Assembly: GCF_031143425.1 (NCBI RefSeq)
Contig: NC_090439.1
Span: forward strand, 355,316,027 to 355,380,026
Length of the DNA stretch: 64,000 nt
Source of the DNA: Pleurodeles waltl
Taxonomy: Eukaryota; Chordata; Amphibia; Caudata; Salamandridae
Reading direction: 5' to 3'
The translations under genes were made by a program, and so were the position numbers. The notes beneath the pieces are model-generated. The model saw only the letters and a program-made list of their open reading frames with translations. It did no database searches and was not told the origin of the DNA. Numbering within the stretch: the stretch's first letter is position 1; every line of letters begins with the position of its first letter. Shown here one piece after another: positions 33,393 to 45,529 of the stretch.

Positions 33393-36300
33393 CTAGAAAT
33401 CAGTCATTAAACAAATTATATACAGTAGAAACAAGTCCTCACCATAGTTGGCCGTCAAATGCCCAATTTGTTCAAGGCGTACTCTCACCCCCCTCATCCT
33501 CCGTGCTTCCGCAGCACTTGGGTCCTCCACTCCAGTGAACCATTCCAATAATTCGCCCCAAGCCACCACATCTGTTAAAGCCCCCTCATCCCTGTGTGTC
33601 AGGCGCATATGCTGTTCCTCCGCCGCGTTCCATTCCATTAAATCTCGCATCCAACAGGGGATTGAAGGACTCCGGGCATTCACCCAACCAATTGCTACCC
33701 TGTGCCTGGCCAACACCAATGGCAACTGCGCAAACTTGTAAGGGATACTCCGGCCCGGTGTTTCTGTACTACCCCCAAAAGACATATCAGTGGCATCGCC
33801 TCCAAACCCAATCCCATTACCTCCTCAACTCTCCCTACCACTTCCTGCCAGAAGTTAAATACCACCCTACAGGTCCAAGCCAAAAGCAGGAAAGAAGCAC
33901 CAAAAGCGCCACACCTAGGACACCCCGCCCTGCGTCCCGGGTCAATCCTGTTTAGTCGGCTAGGTGTGAGGTATGTTCTGTGCACGAAGTTGAAGTGCAA
34001 CAACTTAAACCTATTATTACATGACACCGTGCGCACCAGCGATAACGCCAGGTCCCAATCGGTGTCCTCTTTGTGCTCAACCAATTCATGTTCCCACGCC
34101 CTCCGTGCCACACTCAGCACGTTCGGTTGATCATCCTGAGGGCTTTGTAGAACCGGGTGATCAGGTGAGTTCCCTCACCCCAATTAATCAATCCATTCAG
34201 CACCGCCGAGGACTGCAGGCCATTGGAAAACAACACCAAATCTCATGAGCCACACTCTCCATTTTTGCATATTGTAAAAACTGCCCAGGACCCAGACCAA
34301 ACGTATCCTGAGCTTCATTGAAATGAACTCTCCATTGGGGTGTAGATCTCCAACCACTTCACAGCCTCCCGACCTCCAACCCTCCATAGACATCAGATTT
34401 TCCATTTCCCTAAAGGGTGCTAAATCCCATATCCTAAACTCTCTGTCAAACAGGGCCTGTCGGAGCACAGTCTTAATGGCCTGCTTCCAGATCCAGGCTG
34501 TGGTCTTGACCAGATAGGGGACGACCAACTCAGACCGACCACCCGCCATCAATAGATGCGGCAACATCGGGCCATCCAGCATTCCTGCAAACAATCTCTT
34601 CTCCCAATTGTCGGACTCCATCATCCACTTTGCAGCGTGCTGCAGGTACTCCCGTAGTAATAATGTCTGATATTGGCGATCGCCAACCCTCCCTCCTCAA
34701 GATCCCTTTGCAATACAGGCAGCGCCACACTACTACATCGACCAGCCCATACTAGAGAGATCAACAAACTATCCAGATGGCGGAAAAGTGGAGCAGACAG
34801 CGCAAACTGGTAGTTCTGAACCAAGTAAAGGCACTGCGGCAGAAACACAATTTTTGCTACTGCAGCCCTGCCCATTACAGAAAGAGGTAATCTGTTCCAA
34901 AACGAGACCGAACGCTCCAGGCCGGTAACTACTCGTTCTACGATATGTTTTTCATGCACCACCACTGTGTGAGTGACCCACATGCCAAGATACCGGAAAC
35001 TCTCAACCTCCCACCTGAGTCCTATACTCTGCAAATCATCCTGTGGGACACCGTAAAGGGACCCCAAGGGAAACAGTAGTGACTTCTTCCTATTTACCTT
35101 AGGACCCGAGACGACTCTGAATACACCCAATATCTGCAGCAACAAAGGCACAGAAACACTAGGTTCCCGAAGATATACCAGTGCATCATCTGCATATAGG
35201 GAAACAATGTGTGTAGTCTGCCCCACCCAGATACCCCATGGTTCTAGCTCGTCCCGGAACCAGATTGTCAGCGGTTCCACCGCTTGGGCAAAGAGAAGTG
35301 GCGAGAACGGGCATCCCTGTCTAGTACCCCTGCCGATCTCCCAGGAGTCTGATAGCTCTCCACCTACCCGAACGCACGCAGAGGGGCCAGTATACAGTAA
35401 CCTCTCCCATGTGCAAAAACCTGGGCCAAACCCCATAAACTGCAACACCTCTAAAAGATAGCCTCACTCAATAGTGTCAAAGGACTTCTCTAGGTCCAAT
35501 GACACTAGTGCCATCTCGTCCTCCTCACCTTCAGTTTCATGCAGAACATGTGCGAGGTGACACAGGTTATAGGTCGTGCTGCACCCAGGAATGAACCTGC
35601 ATTGATCTTCGTGCACCAAACTCCGAATCTCCCCACAAAGCCAAGTAGCCAAAATCTTACACAATATCTTAACCTCACTATTCAGCATGGTTAGCGGGCG
35701 ATAGGAAGAAGGGTCCCCGGGATCCGCCCTAGGCTTAAGCATCAAGCGCACAATGCCCTGGCGCGTGGTTTCGGGCAACATGCCACGGACTTGGGCCTCC
35801 TCGATCACTGCCAGGAGCCTCTCCCGCAGGAGTAGGGAGAAGGTCTGGTACAACTCAACCGGAAAACCATCACCCCCGGAGATGTAGATTTGGTTATCGC
35901 ATTGATTGCCTCACTCACTTCCTCCCCAGTAAGAGCAGCCTCCAAAACATCCCTACTCTCTTGTTCCAAATACGGGAGCCGCATCTGCTGCAGAAATTCC
36001 CCCACGCCATTCTCTGAAGGTGGCTCACCTGCTCTCCATACCCTCTGCAGATGCTCCATCAACACCCAAAGGATGTCCGTACGTTTAGTGATCATCTCGC
36101 CACTTATGTTCCTAATGTGCACAATGGGGGGTGCCTCCAACCTCTGTTTCAGAATCCACGCCAATAGTTTGCCAGATTTATCCCCCTCACGGTGCAGATG
36201 TTGCCTATATGCCCTAAGTGTGACCCTACTCAGAGTGTCCCAACAACTGTTAACCTCCTTGTACAACCTGAGTTCATCCCTTTCAACCATTCTCATGTTC

Positions 36301-37218
36301 GGTGATTGGTGCTGCAGAGCCCCTAACTTCTCCTCCAAGCTTGTGAGTTCCTGCTCCATTTGTCTATGTACCCCGCATGCAGTACCTATGCAGAACCCCA
36401 CACTACCGCCTTCAAAGCCTCCCACTCAATACCCCTAGAAGTCATTGTGTTCCAGTTCAAGTCCATTTTTAATGGCCTCCCCCACCTTGACCCGACACCC
36501 TGCATCAGTCAGGAACTCCGCAGGCATGCACCAGGTACGTTCTGACCCAGTAGTATCAGCCACCCACTGCAGGCACATCAGCACTGGTGCGTGATCAGAT
36601 AAGAACCTACCCAAGTGTGTGACATCCAAGACCTGCGTGCTGCTCAGTCTGCCCAGAAGAAACCGATCCAGCCGACTATACGTGTTATGTGTTTTGGAGT
36701 GGCAAGTGTACTCCCTGCCGTCCGGGTGCAGCTCCCTCCATCCATCCCATAATCCTAAATTACTCATAACTTCCGTTAGGGATTTCACCATCAAAAGTTT
36801 AGTTCCCAGCCTCGGCGGGAGACGGTCCATCTCCCCATTCAATGTACAATTATAATCTCCAGCCCACACAATAGGCCCATGCACACCCTCCCCCAAGATC
36901 TCAGGTATTCTGGCATAAAAGGAGTGTTCATCTGTGTTGGGGGCATAAGTACCTACCCTCGACATCTACTTCACTGTACGGGTGGGTAAATGGGACCCCC
37001 GGGGCCACCCATATGGTTACGCCCCTTGCATAGGAGGAGTATGAGGATGAGAACATCTGACCCCGCCATTTTTTGGATAATTTTTGTGCTTCCTCCTCAG
37101 TCATGTGCGTTTCCTGAAAACAGGCAATATGAACCTTATGTTTCCTCAGAAATGAGTGTACCCTGTACCTTTTCAATCCCCTGGCATTCCACGTCAACAT
37201 ATTAATCTGTCGACCCAT
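33393..37218 (-). pseudogene. L1 ORF2: endonuclease and reverse transcriptase, frameshifted
   Basis: Starts MGRQINMLTWNARGL at 37218. Endonuclease: FQETHM, WAGDYNCTLN, YSRLDRFLL, SDHAPV. A frameshift near 36960 and stops near 36430 separate it from the middle part. Reverse transcriptase: SSYRPLTMLNSEVKILCKIL, LVSLDLEKSFDTIE (stop at 35464), GTRQGCPFSPLLF and SLYADDALVYL with YADD at 35185-35196. The C-terminal region (33393-34120) has GCPRCGAFG and WTC, a Cys-rich motif with the expected His replaced. Apart from about six breaks it is complete, so fairly young. Confidence 0.75.
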
Positions 37219-37599
37219 ACTGGTAATTAACCTCTATCCCTCCCTCTGGATCTCCACCCCTAACCTCCCCCACAACCGTGAGAAGACAAGGAGAGTACAC
37301 CTGGCCCATCTCGCCCATACACCTGCACTGCTGAAGCAAACTTCAAATGCTGATAAACTTCACCAACCAAACACCCCAGACGCCGAATCCCCATGCTGGA
37401 TAAACAGTAAAACAAGCACAACAAACCATACTGTAGATGCTGCCAGGACAACAGCCTAATCCCCAAATACCCAGATATGAAGTTCTACCACAACCATGGA
37501 GTGACCACCCCCACCCCGGGTTCAACATACAAACGCTTGAAAACCAACATAGATCGATGTTATCATAGACCCCCCCCAATGTCCAATACATTCCTTAAT
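37219..37599 (-). other. L1 inter-ORF spacer
   Basis: About 380 bp between ORF1 and ORF2 of the L1. Non-coding, nothing further seen. Confidence 0.5.
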
Positions 37600-38793
37600 T
37601 CAAATGACGCCCCAACAGGACCTTGCTTTTAGGCTAGCCACACCCCTCCTCATGAAGAGACTGCTCTCACTTTGACACCAGCCCCCAGATAGATTGCACA
37701 ACAGCAATCTCCAGATGTGAGTAACATAGTCAGATCTGCGCGGAGACCCTCTCCGCTGCCCACTCCAGCTCCCATTCGAACCCTCCACCGATCCAGCAGT
37801 CGCAACCGCCATTGTCCCATCCTGTTGTATCACAATTCTATGGGCAGAGTCCATGGCTGCTGCCTGAGTCACAGCATCCTCCTGCTGACCGTAGTCCCTG
37901 GTTCTCCAGTCCGGGCTGTCCGCTCCAGAGGTCCCAGGAGCCACCCCACCTGTCCTCTCCACTCTGCCCAGGGTTACTTTGTCCCACATCTCCAGCCATT
38001 GCAATACCTCCTCTGGACACTCGAAGAAGTGGGACCTACCACCGGAAAGCACCTTTAAGCGTGCCGGGTAAGGGCGCATATATCTGATGTTCATGGCACG
38101 AAGCTTTGCTTTCACCTCCAGGAACACCTTACGGGAGCTCTGTACCTTATTCGTGTAGTCAGGATGAATGGATATTTTGCAGTTCTCAAATACTGACCTG
38201 TCAGATTCACGGGCCGCCCGCAGGACAAAGTCTCGGTCTTTGTAGTTCAAAAAACGGGCAATGATAGCCCTTGGCGGTGCGCCGGGCTGGGGAGGCGCAA
38301 TGAGGGCCCTATGAGAATGTTCCACCACAAACACCCTGGACAGCCCGACCGGCTGCAGCACATCTCTGATCCAGCTCTCCACAAAAGTTTCAGCTGCGGA
38401 CCCCTCCCCACACTCCGGAAATCCCAGCAATCGGTTGTTATTCCACTTGGACCTGCCCTCTGCGTCCTCCAACCTTATCTCCAGCCGTACAACCGTGAAA
38501 TTGGCCTGCACCATCTGTTTGCGCAGGACCCCCACTTCCGTTTGCAGCTCCACAATGCAACCCTCTGCCACTCTGACCTTGTCAGACACCTTCCTGAGGT
38601 CCCCCCAAAGAAGGTGTACCTCTACTGCCACCGTCTCTATCAACGAGCTCCACCCTAGAACCTAGAATAGCCGCAAGAATCTCAGCTCGTGATGGCTCCT
38701 CGATATTCGCTGGCACACTCAGGCCATCTCCGGTCCCCCCCCCAATCGGGTCTGGCACTGCGGTAAGGGAACTGGAGTGGTATATTGCTCCAT
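37600..38793 (-). pseudogene. L1 ORF1 RNA-binding protein, frameshifted at the N-terminus
   Basis: A candidate ATG at 38793 (MEQYTTPVPLPQ) is followed by a frameshift at a G10 run (about 38739) and another near 38650. From 38643 one long frame holds a coiled coil (VAEGCIVELQTEVGVLRKQM), an RRM-like block (WNNNRLLGFPE; RAIIARFLNYKDRDFVLRAA) and a C-terminal domain (FLEVKAKLRAMNIRYMRPYP) as in L1 ORF1 proteins (Transposase_22 family). The tail after about 37850 is Ser/Gly-rich and less typical. Confidence 0.75.
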
Positions 38794-39394
38794 GGTGTTA
38801 CTTTGTGACGCTTTCGTCCGCCAGTTCTGTCCCATTCCGCCACCGCCTAGGAGCCAAGAGGTGTCCCCATCTCGGCTGACCCAGGAAGAGGCAAAAGTGC
38901 CCGGATTCACATCTCCAGAGGGTCAGGATCCCCTACTCCTCCCAGGCAGAATGCCAGTCCAAAGGGGCATGCCCATCAGCGCCAGCTCACACCGTCCAAT
39001 TCCTGTGTGTAGGTGCCCTGAAGCATGTCACAGGTCCACTACAGTATATGCCGCCCGCAGACCGGGGGCCACGTAGAAGGAGGACTCAACCCCCAATGGT
39101 GTGCAGCAGGCCAGGAATGGGCCGCCGCCACCCAGCAACACGCACCTCTGAGGCCCGTCAGCCGCGTCATGCATGGCCCAGAAAAGCCTGCCGACACGGT
39201 CCCGATCAGGAAGTCGGAGCCTCAAAAATGGGGCCACACCATAGCGACACACTCAGGACGCTGTCCCATGACACCGGGGGGGGGGGTGCCAATCACCTCA
39301 GGCGCCCCAGGATCAATGAAGGATGTAGCCGGGATGTGGGAGCTCACTAGGAGCGTGTCCCGTCTGCCATTTTGCTTGGCCACGCCCCCCACTG
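38794..39394 (-). promoter_or_regulatory. L1 5' UTR
   Basis: 600 bp between the element start and ORF1, G/C-rich, with a C10 run at 39277-39287. It begins GGGGGCGTGGCCAAGC. L1 5' UTRs carry the internal promoter. No specific site is identified. Confidence 0.5.
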
Positions 39395-40357
39395 CATTCA
39401 GTTTTAGCTTACAGTCAGCCATCTATCTGGCCACGTCCTGAGTACAAGTCATTAGTTGAGACTGACTTGCATTAGAATTTGAGGAGAATGATATACCCAG
39501 CTGGGTGTTGTCGGCATAAGAAACCAATGACAATCCATAAGAACACACAATCTCTGCCAGAGGTGCTTATAAAGATTAAAAAGTGTGGGGCTCAAGGAAG
39601 ACCCCTGTGGCACCCCACAATTCAGACATAAACTGTCAGAAAGGAATGACCGATCAAGTACTTGAAAGGTGCAATTCTCCAAAAAAGAAGAAACCCATTT
39701 AGTCCCAATTGATTGATACCAGCATTGGAAGTTCTTTGGATAAGAATGGTAGGGTCCACAGTATCAAAGGCTGCACTAAGATCCAGGAGAATGATGGCAG
39801 CAGAGCCTCCTATATCAAGGCGACGCCTTAGCTCTTCCACCACTGCCAGCAACGCTGTTTCAGTACTGTGTTGCGGTCTAAATCCCACTTGTTTGGGGTG
39901 TTAAATCTCATGTTCCTCAAGAAAAAAAAGAGGTAATTATTAACATGGCTTTCCGAAAGCTTAGAGGCAACAGGTAGCTGGGAAATCGGTTTGTAATTAT
40001 TCAGAAGAGAAAGGTCGAGATTGTTTTTTAGCAGAGGTTTAACCACTGCATGTTTCTATTGATGAGGAATCGGACCAGATGTAAGTGATAAATTCACTAG
40101 TTCATTTAGGATGGGGCAATTATGTCCGACCTCTGGACGAGGATAGAGGAAGGTGCAGGGTACAATGGAGTCCCAGCTTTTAGGCTTATTACGGTTTCAA
40201 CCATAAGGTCTGGGAAAACCAGGAGCATAGCATCAGGTTGCTGAATAATGGACTGGCTAACTTGATTGACTTCCTGAATAAACTTACCAGGAAAGGCTGA
40301 ATAGATATCCATTACTGTCTTTTGAAAGAAGATTGCCAAATTATTGCTGTACTCCAA
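39395..40357 (-). pseudogene. CR1/L2-group reverse transcriptase, core
   Basis: In minus-strand frames: VVKPLLKNNLDLSLLNNYKP, FRPQHSTETALLAVVEEL, AIILLDLSAAFDTVDP, GVPQGSSLSPTLFNLY, and YADN (39507-39518) where the family has YADD, then the ADCKLKLN segment that the L1 interrupts. Frameshifts lie near 39830 and 39620. Confidence 0.7.
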
Positions 40358-41510
40358 AGAAGCCTTTATGGCATGATTAGCAGGGGCATGCTGAACAATT
40401 TCTTTCAGGATCTGAACAATCTCTTTAGGAAAATTAGAAGGCTCTTCTATTTTGATAGAATATTAGGAGGCTTGGCGGTTCAAATTTCAGCATGATAGTT
40501 CTTAATAGCTTTCCTATATTCGGCTTTCATATTGTTGTCATAAAACTTCATCCCCCTTCTCTCTAGACGTTTACATTCTTTTTTAAACTCCAATAAATAT
40601 GGAGTAAACCAAGGGGATTTCCTACCTCAGTGATCCTTTGTAAATGCTTATACTAGTAATACAGTATCCAATGAATTGGCAATCCATTCATTGAATCTGT
40701 AGGAAGATAGGGTAATTTAATCAGAGGGGCCAGGTCCGGAATTTTTCAGTAAGAGGTCCATTCTCTGAGGTTCAGCTTGGGCCGAACACACACAAATGAC
40801 AAGAGATCAACAATGAGATCCCAAATGATGATTTCACCAGCTAGGCATACAGCATAATATTATCGAAAAAAACTGTCCTCACCCACTAATAGTGGCATGC
40901 TTCATCATAGGGCTTTGCTGTCACATTCCCATGCTAGCCAACATAAGGAATGCAGCACTAGGGAGGGGAAACAGAAAAAACAACTGACAGACGGGGACCA
41001 CAAACATAAACAGAACCTTACTCAGTAGTTAAAACTATCTCGAGTGAGATCCATATTCAGTCTTTATTCCCAGTCTCACTGGATAGGGTTAAAAAAGGTT
41101 GAAAAAATGGTGGTTAAATGGGAAAGCAATCACCCCTTCACCCCTGAAATACTAAACAAGGTCAACATGTTTTGGCCATTACCTTCACCCATAAGGGTCG
41201 TTTGGCCTTCATGAGGACCATCTATCCCCTTAATGTTCCTTTCCCTACCTTTCACATACTTAGTTAATGACCAGTTGTACATGTGGGTTCAATATGCACT
41301 CTTTTTCTTCCAGTACACGCACTCTCAGAATTGCCGGGTTTTCATTATAAATATCCAAAACTGGAGTCCGGTGGGAACACCTCCCTGTAGTCACACACTC
41401 ATCAAGGGCCCGGTGCTGCCCCTCTGCCACACAAGACTTCGTGAAGGTCAGCTTGGGCCAACAGTGGCCTCTCCTCTTGGTCAAAGGAGTGGGGACAGAA
41501 TTTGAGAAAA
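40358..41510. other. Decayed LINE middle region and unclassified insertion
   Basis: About 1.15 kb between endonuclease and reverse transcriptase. 40358-40850 carries scattered LINE-like sense on the minus strand. 40850-41510 has no recognisable coding sense and could be a small insertion. Nothing else is supported. Confidence 0.35.
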
Positions 41511-42192
41511 TGGGAAATTTCAGAGCAAAAAAAAATGATCACACCAAGCAAGAGGACTCTGTACCAATAATTCAGTGATGTTATTAAATACAATATCAAT
41601 TGTATGACATTTAATATGTGTGGGACCTCTGACCAACTGTGTGAGGTCCAACAAAGCAAGATTGGAAAGGAGATTCTTGGCTGCAGCATTATTAATATCA
41701 TCTGCATCAATGTTAAAATCCCCAAGAAGAGTGAAATTAGGTTTGTTAACGGAATCTGCAACTAAGTCAGGGAAAGGCCTGAATAAAGTGATTGTTAGGG
41801 CCAGTTGGTCTGTATACGAGGATTCCAGAAAACGTAAAGGTAAGATTTAATGCTACAGAGAAGGACATACTCTCACAGCCTGGAATGTTAAAGGTCACAG
41901 ATTAACATTTGATTGCAGCCATGTAAATAATGACTATACCACCACCTCTTGAGTTCACCCTATCTAACCTACTTATACGATTGCCTAGGGGTAATGCTAG
42001 TACAACGTTGGAGGCAGACTCCTCATGGAGCCAAGTATCTGTTAGGAATAGACCATCTGGTGCCAGTTCACTTAAAAGACATTTAATATCCAATTTATGT
42101 GCGGCTAAAGACCGGCAGTTGACTAGAAACATCTGCCTTACTGGTACTTTACAATTCTCCAGAGGCTGGCTGGATCCGAACCAAGGAGACAA
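41511..42192 (-). pseudogene. CR1/L2-group LINE endonuclease domain, decayed
   Basis: From 42192: VNCRSLAAHKLDIKCLLSE, LFLTDTWLHEE (catalytic Glu region), SRGGGIVIIY, a gap, then LLGDFNIDADDINNAA and LVQSPLAWCDHF. These are ordered apurinic-endonuclease motifs. Frames are broken near 41890 and 41760. Confidence 0.65.
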
Positions 42193-43031
42193 GTTACATC
42201 TGTTGCAAATAAAAGCTGATGTACTAAGATCAATAGAATGGAGGCAACTCCAATAGGTTTAGGGCTGCAACCACTTCCCAAAGGAAGTGGTCAGAGGAAG
42301 GGTATAGTCACCCTAAAGGTGTGTAGGCTATTCGCTACCACCTGGCACTCCCTGTAATGCCCCTAAATTCAGTAATTAGGTGGCACCCCTGAATCCTAGA
42401 ACTCAGATTCTTGTTGACCTAAGAAAAGCCAGATCCCACAGAAGTTGCACCAGCAGAGAAGATGGAAGACACCAACTGACTTGGCCCCTGCCCTACAGGC
42501 CTGTCTGCATTCCACAAAGAACCTGCACCAGAAGATGACTTGTCCTGAAGCCCAGCAACGTCAAAAGCCTTGGGAAGACTGCCCAACTTTGATAAAGATT
42601 AAGAACTCCTGTGAACAGCGGATTTATCCAAAAGAAACAAACTCCAAACAACAAGTCTGTCTGAGGAACCCCAGGATTGCCTCTGGATCCCCCTCTGCAC
42701 TTGACATCCATGGCTCGAGTCTAATTGGCACACCGTCCTATGAAGGTTCCCCCATGCTTCTGAACAAGCGTTCACTGTGTAATGGCCCCTGCCGGACTCC
42801 ACAGCGAAGCCTGCAGCCTCAATCCGAGGACTCTCCCTGACCGCGACCTACCCGGTAAGCTGTTTCCGAAACCAAAAGACACCCCTGCACCCGGAGCCCC
42901 TAGGCCTTGGGGAGCTCGACGGTCAGTGCCCCTATGACCCCTGGTATCTCTACATACCTGGGCAGTTGTGGGCTGTCCTCTCCCAGCCTCCTGGCCAGAG
43001 CCTGCAGCCTGTTTCGGAAACTGATCTCCCC

Positions 43032-43600
43032 CATTGGATAACATTGGATGCCCAATGCTGTGTTGGCCCTCTGCACCAAGCCATCCCGGTGCCCCTAAGG
43101 GTGTACGTTTGGTGCTGCCTTGTGGTCCCCCTTGTACTTACCTCAACTCCAGGAGATCGCCCCAAACCCCAACCCCACTCTACTCACCTGTGAGCAGCAC
43201 TTCATCTTTTACCCCCTGTCTCCATTGGTTAACATTGAGCGCTGGATGATGTGATGACACTCTGCACCTGGCCACCCCTGTGCCACTGAGGGTGTATGTT
43301 TGGTGCTGCCTTGTGCCTCCTCCCTGGTGCTTACCTCAACCTGAGGAGACCAACCTCTGATACCACTTTTACATACCTGTGAGCAGGGCATCTTCATTCA
43401 CCCTCAGTATCCATTGGATAACATTGGGCACCTGACTCCGAATTTGACCTCTGTACCCAGCCGCCTCTGTGCCACTGGGGGTGCACTCTTGGTGCTGATT
43501 TGAACCTTGCCTGGTGTTGACCTAAAGCCCCGAAGACTGGATGTAAGTCATGTACTTACCTGCAAAACTGCATTCTTGCTTTCCTCACAAAGGTTAAAAT
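43032..43600 (+). repeat. Three 189-191 bp tandem units in LTR C
   Basis: Units begin CCATTGGATAACATTGG (43032), CCATTGGTTAACATTG (43223) and CCATTGGATAACATTGG (43412). Each continues with a CTCTGCACC...CC, GTGCC(A/C)CT, GGGTGTA(C/T) and TTTGGTGCTGCCTTG pattern. Divergence is moderate. Confidence 0.7.
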
Positions 43601-43947
43601 TGAAGACTCTGAAAATTGCACTGTCGATTTTTGAAAATGAAGAGTATTTTTAATTTAAAAAACTTATCACGAAGTTCTTTAGTTCAAAGCATATATAGAA
43701 GCAATTGTTATTTTTCTAAATTTGTCTCGGATAAGTTATTTGTGTGTGTCTCATTTATTGCCTCTGTGAGCTCAACAAAAGCTTAACACAACTCCTTGAT
43801 AAGCCTAACTGCTTACCCACACTACCACAAAAAGAGCACTAGACCTAACTAGTTCTGCCTCTGCAAGCCTTTGGGGATCCACTGGACTCTCTCCACAGTT
43901 TACTTCATTTTAATGCACTATATAGAGGGCCAGCTTCCTACAGTTTC

Positions 43948-44529
43948 CCCTTGTCCTTTTCATTTTATTTACCCATTTTGAAGGCATGCAATACAAGAAA
44001 CACAAAATTCTCTAGGTTATGGAAGCTTGCACTGCTGTTAAATTTCTTTTATACAGCATAAAAGCCATAAAAGAATAGAACATAAAATACATAATCATAT
44101 AATAATTCATAAAATTAAACTAGCATATCATTTACAACCTCATCAGTGATCTTAATTCATAACAATTCAAGATTTTAATATCCTCTTAAAAGTCTCATAT
44201 TGCCTATCGTACCCCTATTCACCATAACTTACATAAAGAACGTATGACAGGCGAGTCTAGATAAAGTGACATATTGTTTTACATTACAACTTCTTTTCCA
44301 AAATGTTCATAGTAGATCATTTCCCATCTCTCTAAAATGGCGAACAGCTCTAACACATATAGAATTACAATCCAATGACAATTAAATGGGGACTGTAGAT
44401 TAAAGTCCTAAACCTAGTTTGCCTTTTCATTGTTACTTTAAAGACACTTATAATCTAATGTTAAAAAAAAAAAAAATTACTCTTGTAAGGGACCTCTACA
44501 CTTTTATACCCAACCTACTACACTCTTAT
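43948..44529. other. A/T-rich unclassified interval
   Basis: No coding sense. An A14 tract lies at 44463. Possibly downstream sequence of the env-like remnant that follows on the minus strand. Confidence 0.4.
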
Positions 44530-44662
44530 ACTTTACAACACACCAGAGAGCCCCATCAAGGCATCTTGTATTTCAGTTAAAAATCGGCTTAAGGCACAAG
44601 TCATGTTCAGAAATCTCATGTCCACCAGTAGGTTGAGGCCTTGATTCCGGTTATTGACATTA
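44530..44662 (-). pseudogene. Possible retroviral env-like remnant, downstream piece
   Basis: Minus-strand open frame QGLNLLVDMRFLNMTCALSR with LTEIQDALMGL then stop. The other piece is 54695-54940, on the far side of Harbinger-2. An env-like origin is a guess from the helical heptad pattern and nearby retroelements. Confidence 0.25.
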
Positions 44663-45529
44663 TGGCCCTCATTACAACCCTGGCGGTCGGTGATAAAGCA
44701 GCGGTAATACTGCCAAAAGGACGGCAGTAACCAAAATGGAATTATGACCACGGCGGAAACCGCTCAGACAGACTGCCACTTTAACACATCAACCGCCACT
44801 GTGTAATCAACAAGCACCACGGCGGTAACTGTCAACAGCCAGACGGAAGACAATGTACCGCCCACACCATTCCGACCAGCCTATCCGCCACCTTTTCCGA
44901 GGCGGTACCGACGACATCAAAAGCATGGCAGAAACACTGCACAGAAGTCAAAGGACTCACCCGTGGAGACTCAGGGAACAACCACAACGCCATGGAGCCC
45001 GAGCTGAACATATTTCCGATGCTCGTCTACCTTCTGCTGCATTATGAACATCAACTCTGGCAAAAACGACCACAGTGAGTACTGCCGCCTAGCACACAAG
45101 GGAGGGGGAGGAAAAAGAGAGTGACACACACACGCAACACACACAACCCCACCCCAACACCATACACACAACCAGATACACAAACATTACACATTCACCC
45201 CGTACTCCTCAGGAATAATGTAAGGACAAAATGATTTGAAGAAAGTGAGTGTAATAAGATAAAATAACATGAATAAGTGCATCAAAATACAAACGTATAT
45301 ACATATTTACAAATGTAGGGACACTGCCCAGTACTCAATGTCCGTGGGCCACAGGGCCACAACACATAGGCCAAGGCCCCACCTCACTCCTGAAACAACA
45401 TGAAGAGTACACTGCAGGGGCATCAGGTCAAAAATAGACAGGCACGTCAGGGGGACGGGAATGGGGTGCACCTCAGCCGGAAGAGGGTACAACACCACTG
45501 GTCTTGGAGGGGGCAACTTGCCCTGTGCG
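44663..45529. other. Left terminal region of Harbinger-2
   Basis: Terminal repeat plus GGCGGT/ACCGCC-rich subterminal DNA (44663-44900), then non-coding DNA that matches 15880-16644 of Harbinger-1 inverted. Confidence 0.7.

Larger units (their letters stand above)
33190..39394 (-). mobile_element. Nearly full-length L1-type LINE inside the CR1/L2-group LINE
   Basis: 6.2 kb. The minus-strand 5' end CAGTGGGGGGCGTGGCC is a typical L1 start. ORF1, ORF2 and the 3' signal AATAAAAACAGAG with an A tract (33190-33225) are all present. The 11-bp duplication CATTCAGTTTT flanks it at 33179-33189 and 39395-39405. Both ORFs have frameshifts. Confidence 0.8.
32393..42249 (-). mobile_element. CR1/L2-group LINE interrupted by an L1
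   Basis: Two parts, 39395-42249 (endonuclease and reverse transcriptase) and 32393-33189 (reverse transcriptase C-terminus and 3' end with an AAACT microsatellite-like tail at 32391-32407). CCAATAG occurs at both outer edges (32386-32392 and 42250-42256), a likely target duplication in LTR C. Frames are broken throughout. Confidence 0.65.
30338..43942 (+). mobile_element. Gypsy-type solo LTR (LTR C), split by a solo LTR and a LINE
   Basis: Three segments, 30338-30952, 31893-32392 and 42257-43942, add to about 2.8 kb. They start TGTAGGAAAGTGCC and end CTTCCTACA. The first segment aligns with the LTR of Gypsy A read on the minus strand (shared CTGCATGTCTTGGTGCAGAG-like, GTAAGTCACCCCTCT-like and GAGGGCATA-like stretches). 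The flanks are GGTTC (30333-30337) and GTTTC (43943-43947), a probable 5-bp duplication with one change. No primer-binding site follows, hence a solo LTR. Confidence 0.6.

Noticed and set aside
28212..44660. Host gene exons hidden in this stretch
   Set aside because: All coding-like segments match L1 or CR1/L2-type proteins or env-like debris. No intron-exon structure outside transposons is seen.
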